Shown: in pieces, positions 8,367 through 17,884 of the stretch
How the letters are laid out: each line of letters begins with the position of its first letter
Numbering within the stretch: the stretch's first letter is position 1
Assembly: GCA_016791445.1 (NCBI GenBank)
Contig: JAEUMP010000025.1
Span: forward strand, 1-64,000
Length of the DNA stretch: 64,000 nucleotides
From: Hyphomonadaceae bacterium
GTDB taxonomy: Bacteria > Pseudomonadota > Alphaproteobacteria > Caulobacterales > Aquidulcibacteraceae
Direction of reading: 5' to 3'
Made by a program: the position numbers and the translations under genes
The notes under the pieces: generated by a model
Seen by the model: only the letters and a program-made list of their open reading frames with translations
The model's database searches: none
What the model was told of the DNA's origin: nothing

Positions 8367-9331
8367 GCGGTATGTCGCGATCCGCCGGCGTTGAAAGCGG
8401 ACGTGCGCGCCGACGATCTGCCCTTGTGCGCGCGCTTGGGCCTGCAATCGCTGCGGCGCTGGAAGCAGACGACGTGGTCGAGGCGCTTCTCAATGCCGAT
8501 GGGGTTCTGTGGCTCGATCGTGTCGGTGCGGGACTGGCGGCGACCGCGCACCGCGTCTCTGCGCCTGATCGTGAGGCGGCGATCCGGTTGCTTGCGCACG
8601 AGGCGGGCGAGACTGTCGGGGAAGACCGTCCGGTTCTTGCAACGGTATTGCCCGACAGCGCGGCGCGCGTGCAGGCGATCTTGCCGCCACTTGCGGCGGC
8701 GCCTGTCCTTGCCATCCGCAAGCGCCCGGCCCGCATCTACACCTTGAGCGACTATCGCCGAGACGGCGTGGCGAGCGGCCCGCAGATCGTGCGTCTGGAA
8801 ACGGCGTTGCGGGCGCGTCGCAACATCGTCGTTGCGGGCGGCACGGGATCGGGCAAGACGACGCTCCTGAACGCCTTGCTTGCGGACATGTCGTTCTCCG
8901 GCGCGCGGGTGGTCATGCTGGAAGACACTGCCGAACTCCAGTGCGCCAGTCCCAATTGCGTACAACTCCTGACCAAGCGCACCTCGCCCCAGGTCACCCT
9001 GCGCGATCTCGTGCAGATGACGCTGCGCTTGAGGCCCGATCGCATTGTCGTCGGTGAAGTGCGCGACGGGGCGGCGCTGGAAGTGCTCAAGGCCTGGAAT
9101 ACCGGCCATCCGGGCGGACTGCTGACGCTGCATGCCAATTCCGCCGCCGATGCGCTCGCACGGCTTGAAGATCTTTGCTGGGAGGCGAGCCCTGCGTCTC
9201 CGGCGCGGCTCATCGCCAGTGCGGTCGACATGGTCGTCTACATCACCCGCACCGAACGCGGGCGCGCCATTTCAGAAATCTGGGAGGCGCCGCGCGCGAC
9301 GCCTTCCCTTTCAACAGGAGGATCGCGATGA
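8363..9331 (+). CDS. trbB: Conjugal transfer ATPase TrbB (VirB11-like)
   Basis: This 322-residue protein belongs to the VirB11/PulE secretion ATPases. Walker A is GGTGSGKTT near residues 159-167. It is followed by an Asp box (MLEDTAELQC), Walker B (RIVVGEVRDGAA) and a His box (NTGHPGGLLTLHANS). It works as a hexamer at the inner membrane, driving pilus biogenesis and substrate transfer. The start is a GTG overlapping the previous stop (GTGA), with GGGGAGG just upstream. Confidence 0.95.
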   Translation: MSGMSRSAGVESGRARRRSALVRALGPAIAAALEADDVVEALLNADGVLWLDRVGAGLAATAHRVSAPDREAAIRLLAHEAGETVGEDRPVLATVLPDSAARVQAILPPLAAAPVLAIRKRPARIYTLSDYRRDGVASGPQIVRLETALRARRNIVVAGGTGSGKTTLLNALLADMSFSGARVVMLEDTAELQCASPNCVQLLTKRTSPQVTLRDLVQMTLRLRPDRIVVGEVRDGAALEVLKAWNTGHPGGLLTLHANSAADALARLEDLCWEASPASPARLIASAVDMVVYITRTERGRAISEIWEAPRATPSLSTGGSR

Positions 9332-9666
9332 CGGCGACGAGGGCGAAGAAGCGATACTTTTTCGGCAAGCGACTGGCGGGGTGGACCGTCGGCCTCTGGG
9401 CCGCGGGCGTCGCTGCGGCGCATGCGGCGGGATCCGGCATGCCGTGGGAAGGCCCGCTCGAGCAGATCGTTGATTCCATGACGGGCCCGGTGGCGCGCGC
9501 AGCAGCGGTGATCGCCATCGTCATCGCCGGCGTGGCGATCACCTTCTCGGAGGGTGGCGGCGGCATTCGCAAACTCGCGTTTGTCGGGCTCGGCATCGCG
9601 GTCATGTTTGCGGCGGTGAGTTTCTTTCTCGACTTCTTCGGCTTCGCCGGCGGCGCGGTGATCTGA
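9328..9666 (+). CDS. trbC: TrbC/VirB2-like pilin subunit
   Basis: This 112-residue protein has a signal-like N-terminal helix ending near an Ala-His-Ala-Ala segment (about 24-34) and two hydrophobic helices (about 55-76 and 83-106) joined by a short Gly-rich loop (EGGGGIRK). This is the VirB2/TrbC pattern; such proteins polymerise into the conjugative pilus and may be cyclised. The ATG at 9328 overlaps the trbB stop (ATGA) and has AGGAGGA at 9316-9322. A longer in-frame extension to 9175 is not supported. Confidence 0.9.
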   Translation: MTATRAKKRYFFGKRLAGWTVGLWAAGVAAAHAAGSGMPWEGPLEQIVDSMTGPVARAAAVIAIVIAGVAITFSEGGGGIRKLAFVGLGIAVMFAAVSFFLDFFGFAGGAVI

Positions 9667-9667
9667 A

Positions 9668-9934
9668 ATGGGTGAGGACCTCCCCGACGGCTATCGCATT
9701 GCGCTGCACACAAGTCTCACCCGTCCAATTCTCATGGGCGGCGCGCCGAGATCATTTGCGATCCTCAACGCCACGGTGGGGGCAGCGATCGGGCTTGGCC
9801 TGCAGGAGCCGCTGATCGGGGCGCCGCTCTGGATGCTGCTGCAGGGCGCCGCCGCATGGGCAGGCGTCCGCGATCCCTGGTTTCTCGAGACCTGGCCACG
9901 CCATCTCGCCAAGCCCGCCTATTTCAGCGCGTGA
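9668..9934 (+). CDS. trbD: TrbD/VirB3-like inner-membrane protein
   Basis: This 88-residue protein matches the small VirB3/TrbD family. A polar N-terminus (LHTSLTRPILMGGAPR) is followed by a hydrophobic hairpin (about 28-66). TrbD associates with the TrbE ATPase at the inner membrane. It sits between trbC and trbE with one-base and nine-base gaps, as expected. Confidence 0.88.
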   Translation: MGEDLPDGYRIALHTSLTRPILMGGAPRSFAILNATVGAAIGLGLQEPLIGAPLWMLLQGAAAWAGVRDPWFLETWPRHLAKPAYFSA

Positions 9935-9943
9935 GGGGTGTCG

Positions 9944-12541
9944 ATGTTTGACGTGCGACCTTACAGGCGACGCGGCGCAAAGCTCAGCGACTATCTTCCC
10001 TGGGCGGCGCTCGTGGCGCCGGGCGTGATCCTCAACAAGGACGGTTCGTTCCAGCGGACCATGGCGTTTCGCGGTCCCGATCTCGATTCCTCGACGCCTG
10101 CAGAACTCATGGGTGCGGCGGCGCGGCTCAACAATGCGTTGCGCCGGTTTGGCTCGGGTTGGTGCGTGCATGTGGAGGCGTGCCGGGCGGCTGCGGGAGG
10201 CTATGGCGATGGCGCATGGCCAGACGCTGTGTCGTGGCTGATTGACGAGGAGCGTCGCGCGCTCTTCGAGGCGGCCGGCGCGCGGTTTGAGAGCCGCTAT
10301 TTTCTGACCCTGACATGGCTTGCGCCCGCAGAGCGCGCAGGCCGGCTTGAGAGCCTTCTCTTCGAGGGGGGCGAGGAGGCGCGCGAGCATGACGCATCTG
10401 GCGCCGATGCGTGCGGAAACGATGTCCGCAGGGAAGATGCGGGCGTCGACTACCGGCGCCATCTGGAGCGGTTCATCGAGGAGGGCGACCATATCCTTGC
10501 GCTCATCGAGACGTTTGCGCCGCAGGCGCGCTGGCTCGATGACAATGAGACGCTGACCTATCTGCACGACTGCATCTCCGACCGGCCCCACCGGGTGGTC
10601 GCGCCGACGACCCCGTTTCACCTCGACGTCCTCTTGAGTGACACGCCGCTTTTGGGCGGGCTTTCACCCAGGCTCGGCGCACGTCACCTGCGGATCATCT
10701 CGGTGCGCAGCTTTGTCACCGATACCGAACCCGGACTGCTTGACGCTCTGAATCGACTGCCGATCGCCTATCGATGGGTGACGCGCTTCCTGCCGCTGGA
10801 CCGCGAAGACGCCCGGCGTGAACTCGAGAAGATCCGCAAGCGGTGGTTCTCCAAGCGCAAGGGCCTCCTCACGCTGTTGCGCGAGGCGCTCTTTCGCGAG
10901 GAAGCAGCGCTTCTCGACAACGACGCCGCCAACCAGACCGTCGATGCCGACACGGCGTTGCAGGCGCTTGGTGCGGACGCCGTGTCGGCGGGGTATGCGA
11001 CGCTGACCATCGTTGTCGGCGAGGAGAGCGAAACGCGCGCCGACGAGGCGGTGCGCCAGATCCTGCAGGTGACCGACGCGATGGGCTTCGTCACCGAGGT
11101 CGAGAGCGTCAACGCCGTGGAAGCTTGGCTCGGCGGTCTGCCGGGGCAGGCCTATGCCGACATTCGTCGTCCGATCGTCCTCAGCCCCAGTCTCGCGCAC
11201 CTCTTGCCGACAAGTGCGGTCTGGGCGGGCGAGGGGCGCAACGATCATCTCGATGCGCCGCCGCTGATGATGACCGCAACCGACGGCGCAACGCCGTTCC
11301 GGCTCAATCTCCATGTCGGCGACGTTGGACACACCCTCGTGGCGGGGCCGACGGGCGCGGGGAAGTCCGTGTTGCTGGGCACGCTTGCGGCGCAATGGCG
11401 GCGCTATCACGCTTTCCACCCGCGCGGCGCGCAGGTCTATCTCTTCGACAAGGGGCGCTCGGCGCGTGCGCTCGTGCTCGGCATGGGCGGCGACTTCTTC
11501 GATCTGGGCGAAACGGGCGCGCTCGGCCTGCAGCCGCTTGCCCATGTCGATGACCTAGAGGAGCGCGCCTGGGCGCTCGACTGGATCGCCGGCATCCTCG
11601 CCGGCGCCGGCCTTGCGGTCACGCCCGAGCTGCGCGCCGAGGTCTGGCGCGCGCTGGATATCCTCGGCGCACGTGCGCCGGAGGACCGCACGCTCACCTT
11701 GCTGTGTGCGCTCGTCCAGGATTTCGGTGCGCGGGCGGCGCTCGCGCCCTTCACCCAGTCCGGCCCGTATGGCGCTCTCATGGATCTGGACGCATCGAGC
11801 CTCGGCTACGGGCCGGTCCAGGCGTTCGAGATGGACGATCTCATGCGCGAGCCGCTCGCCGCGGGACCTGTCCTCGCGGTGCTCTTCCACGTGCTGGAGA
11901 AGCGGTTCGACGGTCGTCCGACACTGCTCATCCTCGATGAAGCGTGGCTCTTCCTGCGGGATGCGTTCTTCGTCACCCAGATCCGCGACTGGTTGAAGAC
12001 GCTGCGCAAGCGCAATGTCGCGGTGATCTTTGCAAGCCAGGAGCTTGCCGACATCACCGAGAGCGCGATCGCCTCCACGATCATGGAGGCGTGTGCGACG
12101 CGCATCTTTCTGCCCAACGATCGTGCGCGCGAACCGCACGCACGTCACTTCTACGAGACGCTCGGTCTCAATGCACGCCAGGTCGCCCAGATCGCGGCGG
12201 CCACGCCGAAGCGGGATTACTATCTCGCGAGCCGTCAGGGCTGTCGTCTCTTCGAACTGGGCCTGGGACCGGCTGCGCTTGCCTTTGTCGCCGCCTCGCG
12301 CCCGGAAGACCATGTGCAGATGAGCCGGGTCCTTGCCGAGGCGGGCCCGGAGGGCTTTGCCGCCGCATGGCTCGATCTGCGTGGTTTCGCAGCCGCCGCC
12401 GATGCAGTGCGGCGTTTCACGTCCGAGGCGCATGCCGGAGCGGACCAGTATCGCGCACCGCCGGCGCCTCAATTCGCAATCGCCTCGCACGCGCGTGCGG
12501 GCTGGGACGCGCTTGTCGATGACCTTTCCCCCCGCCCATGA
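9944..12541 (+). CDS. trbE: Type IV secretion ATPase TrbE (VirB4-like)
   Basis: This 865-residue protein is the largest ATPase of the system. The N-terminal half carries the CagE/TrbE region. Walker A, GPTGAGKS, lies near residue 467, and Walker B, LLILDEAWLFL, near 662. A further conserved segment, RNVAVIFASQELADI, follows. It energises assembly of the inner-membrane complex. I prefer the ATG at 9944 with GAGGGG five bases before it; an in-frame GTG at 9938 overlaps the ribosome site. Confidence 0.95.
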   Translation: MFDVRPYRRRGAKLSDYLPWAALVAPGVILNKDGSFQRTMAFRGPDLDSSTPAELMGAAARLNNALRRFGSGWCVHVEACRAAAGGYGDGAWPDAVSWLIDEERRALFEAAGARFESRYFLTLTWLAPAERAGRLESLLFEGGEEAREHDASGADACGNDVRREDAGVDYRRHLERFIEEGDHILALIETFAPQARWLDDNETLTYLHDCISDRPHRVVAPTTPFHLDVLLSDTPLLGGLSPRLGARHLRIISVRSFVTDTEPGLLDALNRLPIAYRWVTRFLPLDREDARRELEKIRKRWFSKRKGLLTLLREALFREEAALLDNDAANQTVDADTALQALGADAVSAGYATLTIVVGEESETRADEAVRQILQVTDAMGFVTEVESVNAVEAWLGGLPGQAYADIRRPIVLSPSLAHLLPTSAVWAGEGRNDHLDAPPLMMTATDGATPFRLNLHVGDVGHTLVAGPTGAGKSVLLGTLAAQWRRYHAFHPRGAQVYLFDKGRSARALVLGMGGDFFDLGETGALGLQPLAHVDDLEERAWALDWIAGILAGAGLAVTPELRAEVWRALDILGARAPEDRTLTLLCALVQDFGARAALAPFTQSGPYGALMDLDASSLGYGPVQAFEMDDLMREPLAAGPVLAVLFHVLEKRFDGRPTLLILDEAWLFLRDAFFVTQIRDWLKTLRKRNVAVIFASQELADITESAIASTIMEACATRIFLPNDRAREPHARHFYETLGLNARQVAQIAAATPKRDYYLASRQGCRLFELGLGPAALAFVAASRPEDHVQMSRVLAEAGPEGFAAAWLDLRGFAAAADAVRRFTSEAHAGADQYRAPPAPQFAIASHARAGWDALVDDLSPRP

Positions 12542-12554
12542 GGAGACCCTGAAA

Positions 12555-13340
12555 ATGATCAGCATGTCCCAGACTGCCGCGAACGATCGACGCGCCCTGT
12601 GCGCGGGCGGCGTCATACGCGCCCTGCGACGCGCTGCGCTTCTCGTACTGGTCGGTGTTGTCGCGGCGGCGGCGGCGCCGGCGCGTCCGGCGCGCGCGCA
12701 GTTGCCGGTCATCGATCCGGCAAACCTTGCGCAGAGCATTCTTCAGGCGGCTCATGCGCTTGAGCAGATCCACAACCAGGTCCAGCAGATCGACCAGCAG
12801 ACCAAGATGCTCGCGCGCAATCCGCTGCAGCTGTCGCCAGAACTCTCGCGCGCCGTCGACGAGGCGCGTGGTCTCTTTACGTCGGCGCGCGCGATCGCCT
12901 TCGAGATCGAGCGGATGAACGCTGATATTCGCGCGCTCTATCCAGAGACCTGGGAGCGACTTGAACTTGCCGAAGTGGGCGCGCGCACGCAGGCCTGGCT
13001 TGCGGCCGATCGGGAGGCGCTTGAACGCGCCATGCGCGCACAGGCGCAGGCCGCGCGCTCGCTGGAGGGGTCGCGCGCGCACATCGATCGCGCGCTGGCG
13101 GCGTCCGCGGACGCGGAAGGGCAGACCGGTGCGGTGCAGGCGGGCAACCAGCTCCTCGGCATCAACGCCGCCCAGCTGGCTGAAATCCACGCGCTCTTGA
13201 TTGCGCAGGGGCGCGCGCTCGCCACCGAGAGACTTGAGCGCGTGTCACGGGAGACGCGCGCGCTTGAAATCCAGCGGCGCGCTTTCCCGACATCGCGCGA
13301 GGACGCCTTGCCGCCGGCGCGTCCGGCCTTCGGGCGGTAG
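12555..13340 (+). CDS. trbJ: TrbJ/VirB5-like secreted transfer protein
   Basis: This 261-residue protein has a long signal peptide: a basic start (residues 1-25), a hydrophobic core with Ala repeats, and a likely cut after ARPARAQ near 49. The mature part is almost all helical and rich in Gln (HNQVQQIDQQTKML), typical of TrbJ/VirB5, a minor pilus-tip component. The ATG at 12555 follows AGGAG at 12541-12545; an ATG three codons later is possible. No TrbK-like lipoprotein follows it. Confidence 0.9.
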   Translation: MISMSQTAANDRRALCAGGVIRALRRAALLVLVGVVAAAAAPARPARAQLPVIDPANLAQSILQAAHALEQIHNQVQQIDQQTKMLARNPLQLSPELSRAVDEARGLFTSARAIAFEIERMNADIRALYPETWERLELAEVGARTQAWLAADREALERAMRAQAQAARSLEGSRAHIDRALAASADAEGQTGAVQAGNQLLGINAAQLAEIHALLIAQGRALATERLERVSRETRALEIQRRAFPTSREDALPPARPAFGR

Positions 13341-13346
13341 CGCGCC

Positions 13347-14432
13347 ATGGAACCGGGTGCGATCAATGCGTTCCTCGACCAGTTCCTGTCGCTGGCCGAT
13401 CAGGGCTTCGGTCTGGTGCGCGGCGACGTCGTCTTCGTCCTCAACGCGCTCATCGTCATTTCGATCGTGCTGGCGGGCGTGCAGTGGACGCTGGGCGGCG
13501 AGGCGCCGATGGCGCCGTTCTTTCGCAAGGTCCTTTATGTCGGGCTCTTTGCCTTTCTCATCAACAACTGGGAGGCGCTCTCGCTGGCGATCAACCAGTC
13601 GGGCGCCATGCTTGGCCTGCGCGCGGGCGGATCGACGCTCTCGCTGGCCGATCTTTCCAACCCGGGGCGCGTCGCGGGCATCGGCGGGGCGCTTTTCGGG
13701 CGCACCGTCGCGCTCGGGGAGGGCATGAACATCCTGACCGACTTCATTCCGCTCGCGACCATCTTCCTGGCGGGACTGTTTGTGTTGATCGGTTTCTACA
13801 TTCTCGCATTGCAGATCTTCGTCACGATGATCGCCTTCAAGCTCGGTGCGCTCGTTGCCTTCATCGCGCTGCCCTGGGGCGTCTTTTCGGGAACCACGTG
13901 GATCGCGGAGCGTCCGATCGGCTGGGTTGTGGGATGTGCGGTGCGCCTTTTCGTGCTCGCCTTCATTGCGTCGGTCTCGATTGCGTTTGTGGACGCGTCC
14001 TCGGCAGCGCTCACGCTCGATGCGGGCGGCGCGCTCAACATCTTGCTGTTCGGGGCGACGGTGATGGCGCTCGCGTGGTTCGGGCCGGCGCTCGCGAGCG
14101 AGGTCGTGCAGGGCCAGCCGCATCTCTCTGCGGGCGACGTCGTGGGTGCGGGATCGGGGGCCGCGCTCGGACTTGCAGCGGCCGGCGCGGGGGCGGCGTA
14201 CGGCATTGCGGGCGGTATGGCGCTCGGCGGTCGCGCGCTGGGCGCAATCGCTCGCGCCTTGCCCATGACGCGCGCGTCGGGCGCGGGCGGTCCGAAGCCT
14301 GGCGGTCCGGGCGGTGCAGCCGGAACGCCGGGCGCGGCCACGTCGTCTGGCGCGATCAATTATGCGGGCATGAAGCCGAGGCCCGCCGCACCGCCGCCGG
14401 GCGGCGCCAGACCTGATGGGGACAAGTCATGA
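13347..14432 (+). CDS. trbL: TrbL/VirB6-like polytopic membrane protein
   Basis: This 361-residue protein has five or six hydrophobic segments between about residues 25 and 250. A central block, FYILALQIFVTMIAFKLGAL, is characteristic of TrbL/VirB6. The last 110 residues are a Gly/Ala/Pro-rich cytoplasmic or periplasmic tail. It forms the inner-membrane part of the channel. It overlaps trbF by four bases (ATGA). Confidence 0.9.
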   Translation: MEPGAINAFLDQFLSLADQGFGLVRGDVVFVLNALIVISIVLAGVQWTLGGEAPMAPFFRKVLYVGLFAFLINNWEALSLAINQSGAMLGLRAGGSTLSLADLSNPGRVAGIGGALFGRTVALGEGMNILTDFIPLATIFLAGLFVLIGFYILALQIFVTMIAFKLGALVAFIALPWGVFSGTTWIAERPIGWVVGCAVRLFVLAFIASVSIAFVDASSAALTLDAGGALNILLFGATVMALAWFGPALASEVVQGQPHLSAGDVVGAGSGAALGLAAAGAGAAYGIAGGMALGGRALGAIARALPMTRASGAGGPKPGGPGGAAGTPGAATSSGAINYAGMKPRPAAPPPGGARPDGDKS

Positions 14433-15112
14433 GCTTTCCTTTCGATGCGCCCGCGCGCGCCTATGGCGGCGCCGAGCTGGAAACGCCCTATGCCCGTGCG
14501 CGCCAGGAGTGGGATGCGCGGATGGGGGCGGCGGTGTTGTCGGCGCGCGCCTGGCGGACGATGGCGCTCGGCGCGCTCGCGATCATTGCTGTCTTGTGCG
14601 TCTCGCTTGCCGTGGTGGCGCTGCAGAAGCGCACCTTCGTGCATGTGGTGGAGGTCAGCCCCGAGGGGCAGGTCCTGTCGGTGCGCGCCATGCGCGACGC
14701 ATGGACCCCGAGCGAAGCCCAGATCGCCTATCATCTGGCCCGGTTTGTACGGCTGGTGCGGGCGTTGCCGACGGACGGCGTGGTGCTCAGGGAAAACTGG
14801 CTGGAAGCCTACCGCCTTCTGACGCCGGCTGCGGCCGCACAACTGAGCGAGCGCGCGCGTCGCGACGATCCGTTTCTGAGTCTCGGCCGGGTGGGGCGTA
14901 CGGTTCATGTGCGCTCGATCATCGCGCGTTCGCCGACGACCTGGGAGGTGAGCTGGACCGAGCGCGCGACTAACGCGACGGGTTCGGCGGACGGCGAGAG
15001 CTTCAGCGGCGTGTTCACTGTCGCCACGCGCGCGCCGCGCAATGCCGACGAGCTCGCCGCCAATCCGATCGGTCTCTTCATCACGGATTTCAGCTGGAGC
15101 CAGGTCCGATGA
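14429..15112 (+). CDS. trbF: TrbF/VirB8-like assembly protein
   Basis: This 227-residue protein has a short cytoplasmic N-terminus (PYARARQEWDARMG), one transmembrane helix (about 44-65) and a periplasmic NTF2-like domain with the family pattern W-T-P-S-E-A-Q-I-A-Y. VirB8/TrbF nucleates the channel by contacting most other components. It overlaps trbL and trbG by four bases on each side. Confidence 0.93.
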   Translation: MSFPFDAPARAYGGAELETPYARARQEWDARMGAAVLSARAWRTMALGALAIIAVLCVSLAVVALQKRTFVHVVEVSPEGQVLSVRAMRDAWTPSEAQIAYHLARFVRLVRALPTDGVVLRENWLEAYRLLTPAAAAQLSERARRDDPFLSLGRVGRTVHVRSIIARSPTTWEVSWTERATNATGSADGESFSGVFTVATRAPRNADELAANPIGLFITDFSWSQVR

Positions 15113-16254
15113 AAGCAACGCTGCTGTGGGCTCTCTTCCTCGGTCTCGCCTGCGCGTCGTGCGCGTCGGCGCCGACGCGCGCGGTGACGACGACGCCCTC
15201 AGGCGCCGCGGCGCCTGAGGGGACGCCGGCGACGGTCGCGGCGGCGAGGTCTGTCCCCACGACCGCGGCGCCCACTGTTACGTCGGGCCCGGTGACGGCG
15301 CCCCCCGTTACGGCGCCCCCCGTTACGGCGCACGTCCCGACGCCAGCGATGAGAGCCGACGCGTCACCTGGACGAGCGGCCGAGGCGCCTGCGGCGCCGC
15401 GCGTACCGGTTCAGACGCGCGCGCGGGGTGGGGCGGCGGACCTGGCGCGATCGCGTCGAGACGTGATGACGTCGCCCCTTCAGACACCTCTGCAGGCGCT
15501 CGCTGCGGCGAACGGCGCTGCGCGGCAACGTCCCTCGCGCGACGGTTTCGTCGCAGCGCGGCATGACTATTTCTATGAGCCGGGCGCGCTCTTCGAGCTT
15601 TATGCGAATCCGAATTACGTCTCGACGGTGCTGCTTGAGCCGGGCGAGACGCTTCATGACATTGCGGCTGGCGATACATCGCGCTGGATGGTGAGCGAGG
15701 CGACCACGGAGAGCGACGGAGAAGGGCGTGCGGTCGTTCTTGTGAAGCCGAAGGCGGCGGGACTGCGCACAAACATCGTCCTGATCACCGACCGGCGCAC
15801 CTATCTCATCGAGGCGATCTCGCAGCCGGGCGAGGCCTATGCCGCGCAGATTGCGTGGCGCTATCCGCCGCGCGCGCAGACGGCGGCGCAGGCTGTCTCC
15901 ATCGAGAGCCTGAACTTCGGATACCGTGTGCGCACCGTGCGGGGTGCGACGCCGCACTGGTCGCCCACACGCGTGTTCGACGATGGGCGACGGACCTGGA
16001 TCGAGTTTTCACCGACCATACTGGCGACAGACATGCCGCCGCTCTTCGTGATCACGGGAGAAGGCCGTGAACTCGTGAACTATCGCGTCCATGGCACGCG
16101 TTACATGGTCGACCGGGTGTTCGATGTCGCGGAATTGAGGATCGGTGTGCGCAAGCCGGTGGTGGTGCGTATCGAGCGTCGCGCGACATCGGCGGCGCCA
16201 GGGGCGCCAGGGGCGAAGGGGGCGCGCCGTACAAGCCGCGCAACGCTGCAATGA
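15109..16254 (+). CDS. trbG: TrbG/VirB9-like outer core protein
   Basis: This 381-residue protein forms the outer-membrane core ring with TrbI. The N-terminus is an export signal with a possible lipidation cysteine (near 15-18), but the lipobox is not canonical. A long Pro/Thr/Ala linker (about 25-135) contains a small tandem repeat. The VirB9 domain occupies about 150-375, with the recognisable segments EPGETLHDIAAGDT and WIEFSPTI. The linker is longer than in most TrbG proteins. It overlaps trbI by four bases. Confidence 0.92.
   Translation: MKATLLWALFLGLACASCASAPTRAVTTTPSGAAAPEGTPATVAAARSVPTTAAPTVTSGPVTAPPVTAPPVTAHVPTPAMRADASPGRAAEAPAAPRVPVQTRARGGAADLARSRRDVMTSPLQTPLQALAAANGAARQRPSRDGFVAARHDYFYEPGALFELYANPNYVSTVLLEPGETLHDIAAGDTSRWMVSEATTESDGEGRAVVLVKPKAAGLRTNIVLITDRRTYLIEAISQPGEAYAAQIAWRYPPRAQTAAQAVSIESLNFGYRVRTVRGATPHWSPTRVFDDGRRTWIEFSPTILATDMPPLFVITGEGRELVNYRVHGTRYMVDRVFDVAELRIGVRKPVVVRIERRATSAAPGAPGAKGARRTSRATLQ
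15292..15333. repeat. 15-bp in-frame tandem repeat in trbG linker
   Basis: A 15-base unit (gttacggcgcccccc) is repeated nearly three times, encoding consecutive Val-Thr-Ala-Pro-Pro units. Because the unit is a multiple of three, slippage would change linker length without breaking the frame. Confidence 0.7.
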
Positions 16255-17396
16255 CGATCGACGCGCATCCCGTCGCGCCGGATGTGTCCATCCGCGCGCG
16301 CGCGCCATCGCCGCGCCGTCTCAACCGCAAGGTGCTCATGGGCGGGGCGCTCGTGGTGGGCGCGATTGTCGCGCTGGCGGTGGTGGCGGGCCTTTCAGAA
16401 CGTGCCGACCGCCCTGAAGCGGCATCCAGAAGCCCATCGTCTGCGGGACCGCCAGAGATCATCCAGGGCGCTGCCTCGCAGTATCGACCTTCCGATCTCG
16501 CCGGTCGCGGTTCTGCGCCAGGTGCAGAAACGGAGGTCTCCGAAGATGAGCCGCCATCGGGAGTGCTGGAACCGCCGGTCGACCCGGCGTGGCGTGGGGG
16601 GGCGCGTGAAGGTGGAGGCGTCGCTTCGACCGAAGTGGAAGATCCCGGCGATGTCGCGCGAAACGCGCCGATCCTTTTTTCGCCGGCGGGCGCGCGAAAA
16701 AGCGAGGCGGCCGATGCGCGTGTGACCGCTGCGCCCGCAGGCGCGCGCGGCGTCTTTCTCTCTGGCCAGCGCGCCGACCGTGACGCCCGACTGACTGAAA
16801 TCCTGTCGCCGCCGCGATCGCGCTATGAACTGATGGCCGGCGCAGTCATACCGGCGGCGCTTCTCAGCGAATTGAACTCTGACCTGCCCGGTCGGGTGAT
16901 CGCGCAGGTGACATCTCCCGTCTACGATACCGCGAGCGGGGTCCATCTGCTCATTCCCCAGGGCGCGCGCCTGATCGGGAGCTATGACAATGCGGCCGCC
17001 TATGGCGACCGGCGCCTTCTCCTCGTCTGGAACCGACTTGTGTTTCCCGACGGTTGGTCGATCGCGCTGCGCGGCATGGAGGCGACGGACCCCTCGGGCG
17101 CTGCGGGGCTTTCCGATCGCACAGATCGCCATCTCGATCGACTGGCGGGGGCGATCGGGCTCTCCGCGATCATCAGCGTCATCGCCAATGAGGCCGAGGA
17201 TGGTCGCGGCGGCGGCGGGCTCACGCAGAGCGTGGGGGATGCGGCTGCCCAGGAAGCCGCGCGCAGCGGCGCACGGATCGTGGAGCGCGAACTGACGGTG
17301 CGTCCGACGCTGCGCGTGCGCGTCGGCGCGCCGGTGCGAGTGCTGGTGACCCGCGACATCCAGTTGCGACCGTACCGGGGGATGCAGGCGCACTGA
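16251..17396 (+). CDS. trbI: TrbI/VirB10-like core protein
   Basis: This 381-residue protein spans from the inner membrane to the outer core. It has a cytoplasmic N-terminus, one transmembrane helix (about 28-49), a Pro/Gly-rich periplasmic linker (about 50-180) and a VirB10 beta-barrel domain (about 190-380) with the motifs PAALLSELNSDLPG and LLIPQGARLIGSYDN. It is the last trb gene; the operon order traG-RHH-trbBCDEJLFGI is otherwise complete. Confidence 0.94.
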   Translation: MTIDAHPVAPDVSIRARAPSPRRLNRKVLMGGALVVGAIVALAVVAGLSERADRPEAASRSPSSAGPPEIIQGAASQYRPSDLAGRGSAPGAETEVSEDEPPSGVLEPPVDPAWRGGAREGGGVASTEVEDPGDVARNAPILFSPAGARKSEAADARVTAAPAGARGVFLSGQRADRDARLTEILSPPRSRYELMAGAVIPAALLSELNSDLPGRVIAQVTSPVYDTASGVHLLIPQGARLIGSYDNAAAYGDRRLLLVWNRLVFPDGWSIALRGMEATDPSGAAGLSDRTDRHLDRLAGAIGLSAIISVIANEAEDGRGGGGLTQSVGDAAAQEAARSGARIVERELTVRPTLRVRVGAPVRVLVTRDIQLRPYRGMQAH

Positions 17397-17884
17397 TCAC
17401 CGGTGCGCGGGCGCGCAATCCGTCGCGGCGCAACGGCTGCGTGCGCCTGCCTATTGTGCGCGCCCGAACAGCTTTTCTCCCGTTCGTAGTGCGCCGTGCA
17501 GGGGAAGCGAGTGAATGACGCGCAGCATGTTCCATTGACGGGACCTCGCGCACCGCGTCGCTGGGATCGTGCGCCGGCGCTTGCCTGATCGCGTAATTCA
17601 CAGCCCCGCGACCACGAGAACGCGGCGTTGGCGTCATCTGAGCGCCCGCAATCTGTCGCACACGGCCAATCCAACCGGAACACGGTGCTTGCGAAACGCG
17701 TCATTGAGGCTAGTGTGGAGCGGTTCGGCGTTGCGCGGTCGTCGCGTGCGTCCCCCACCCAGTTCGCGGCAGGCTTTAACGCGCAACGCCGGACACCTCC
17801 ACCCGTCTTTGGCGCGCGAGATCGACGTCAAGGCTGCCGGGCGGTGGACTGGACCGGGGCTCGGATCAGCGCTTTGATCGTTTC
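17397..17884. other. Non-coding stretch after the trb operon
   Basis: About 490 bases follow trbI. A nine-base stem (17408-17466) followed by cagcttttct could be a terminator. I see no convincing gene. Confidence 0.4.
17408..17476 (+). terminator. Possible terminator after trbI
   Basis: CGGGCGCGC (17408-17416) pairs perfectly with GCGCGCCCG (17458-17466), and a short T run (tttt at 17473-17476) follows. The 41-base loop is long for an intrinsic terminator, so the call is tentative; the position just after the operon supports it. Confidence 0.35.

Noticed and set aside
15292..15333. CRISPR-like or regulatory meaning of the trbG repeat
   Set aside because: The unit is in frame and encodes a Pro/Thr linker, so it is a coding repeat.
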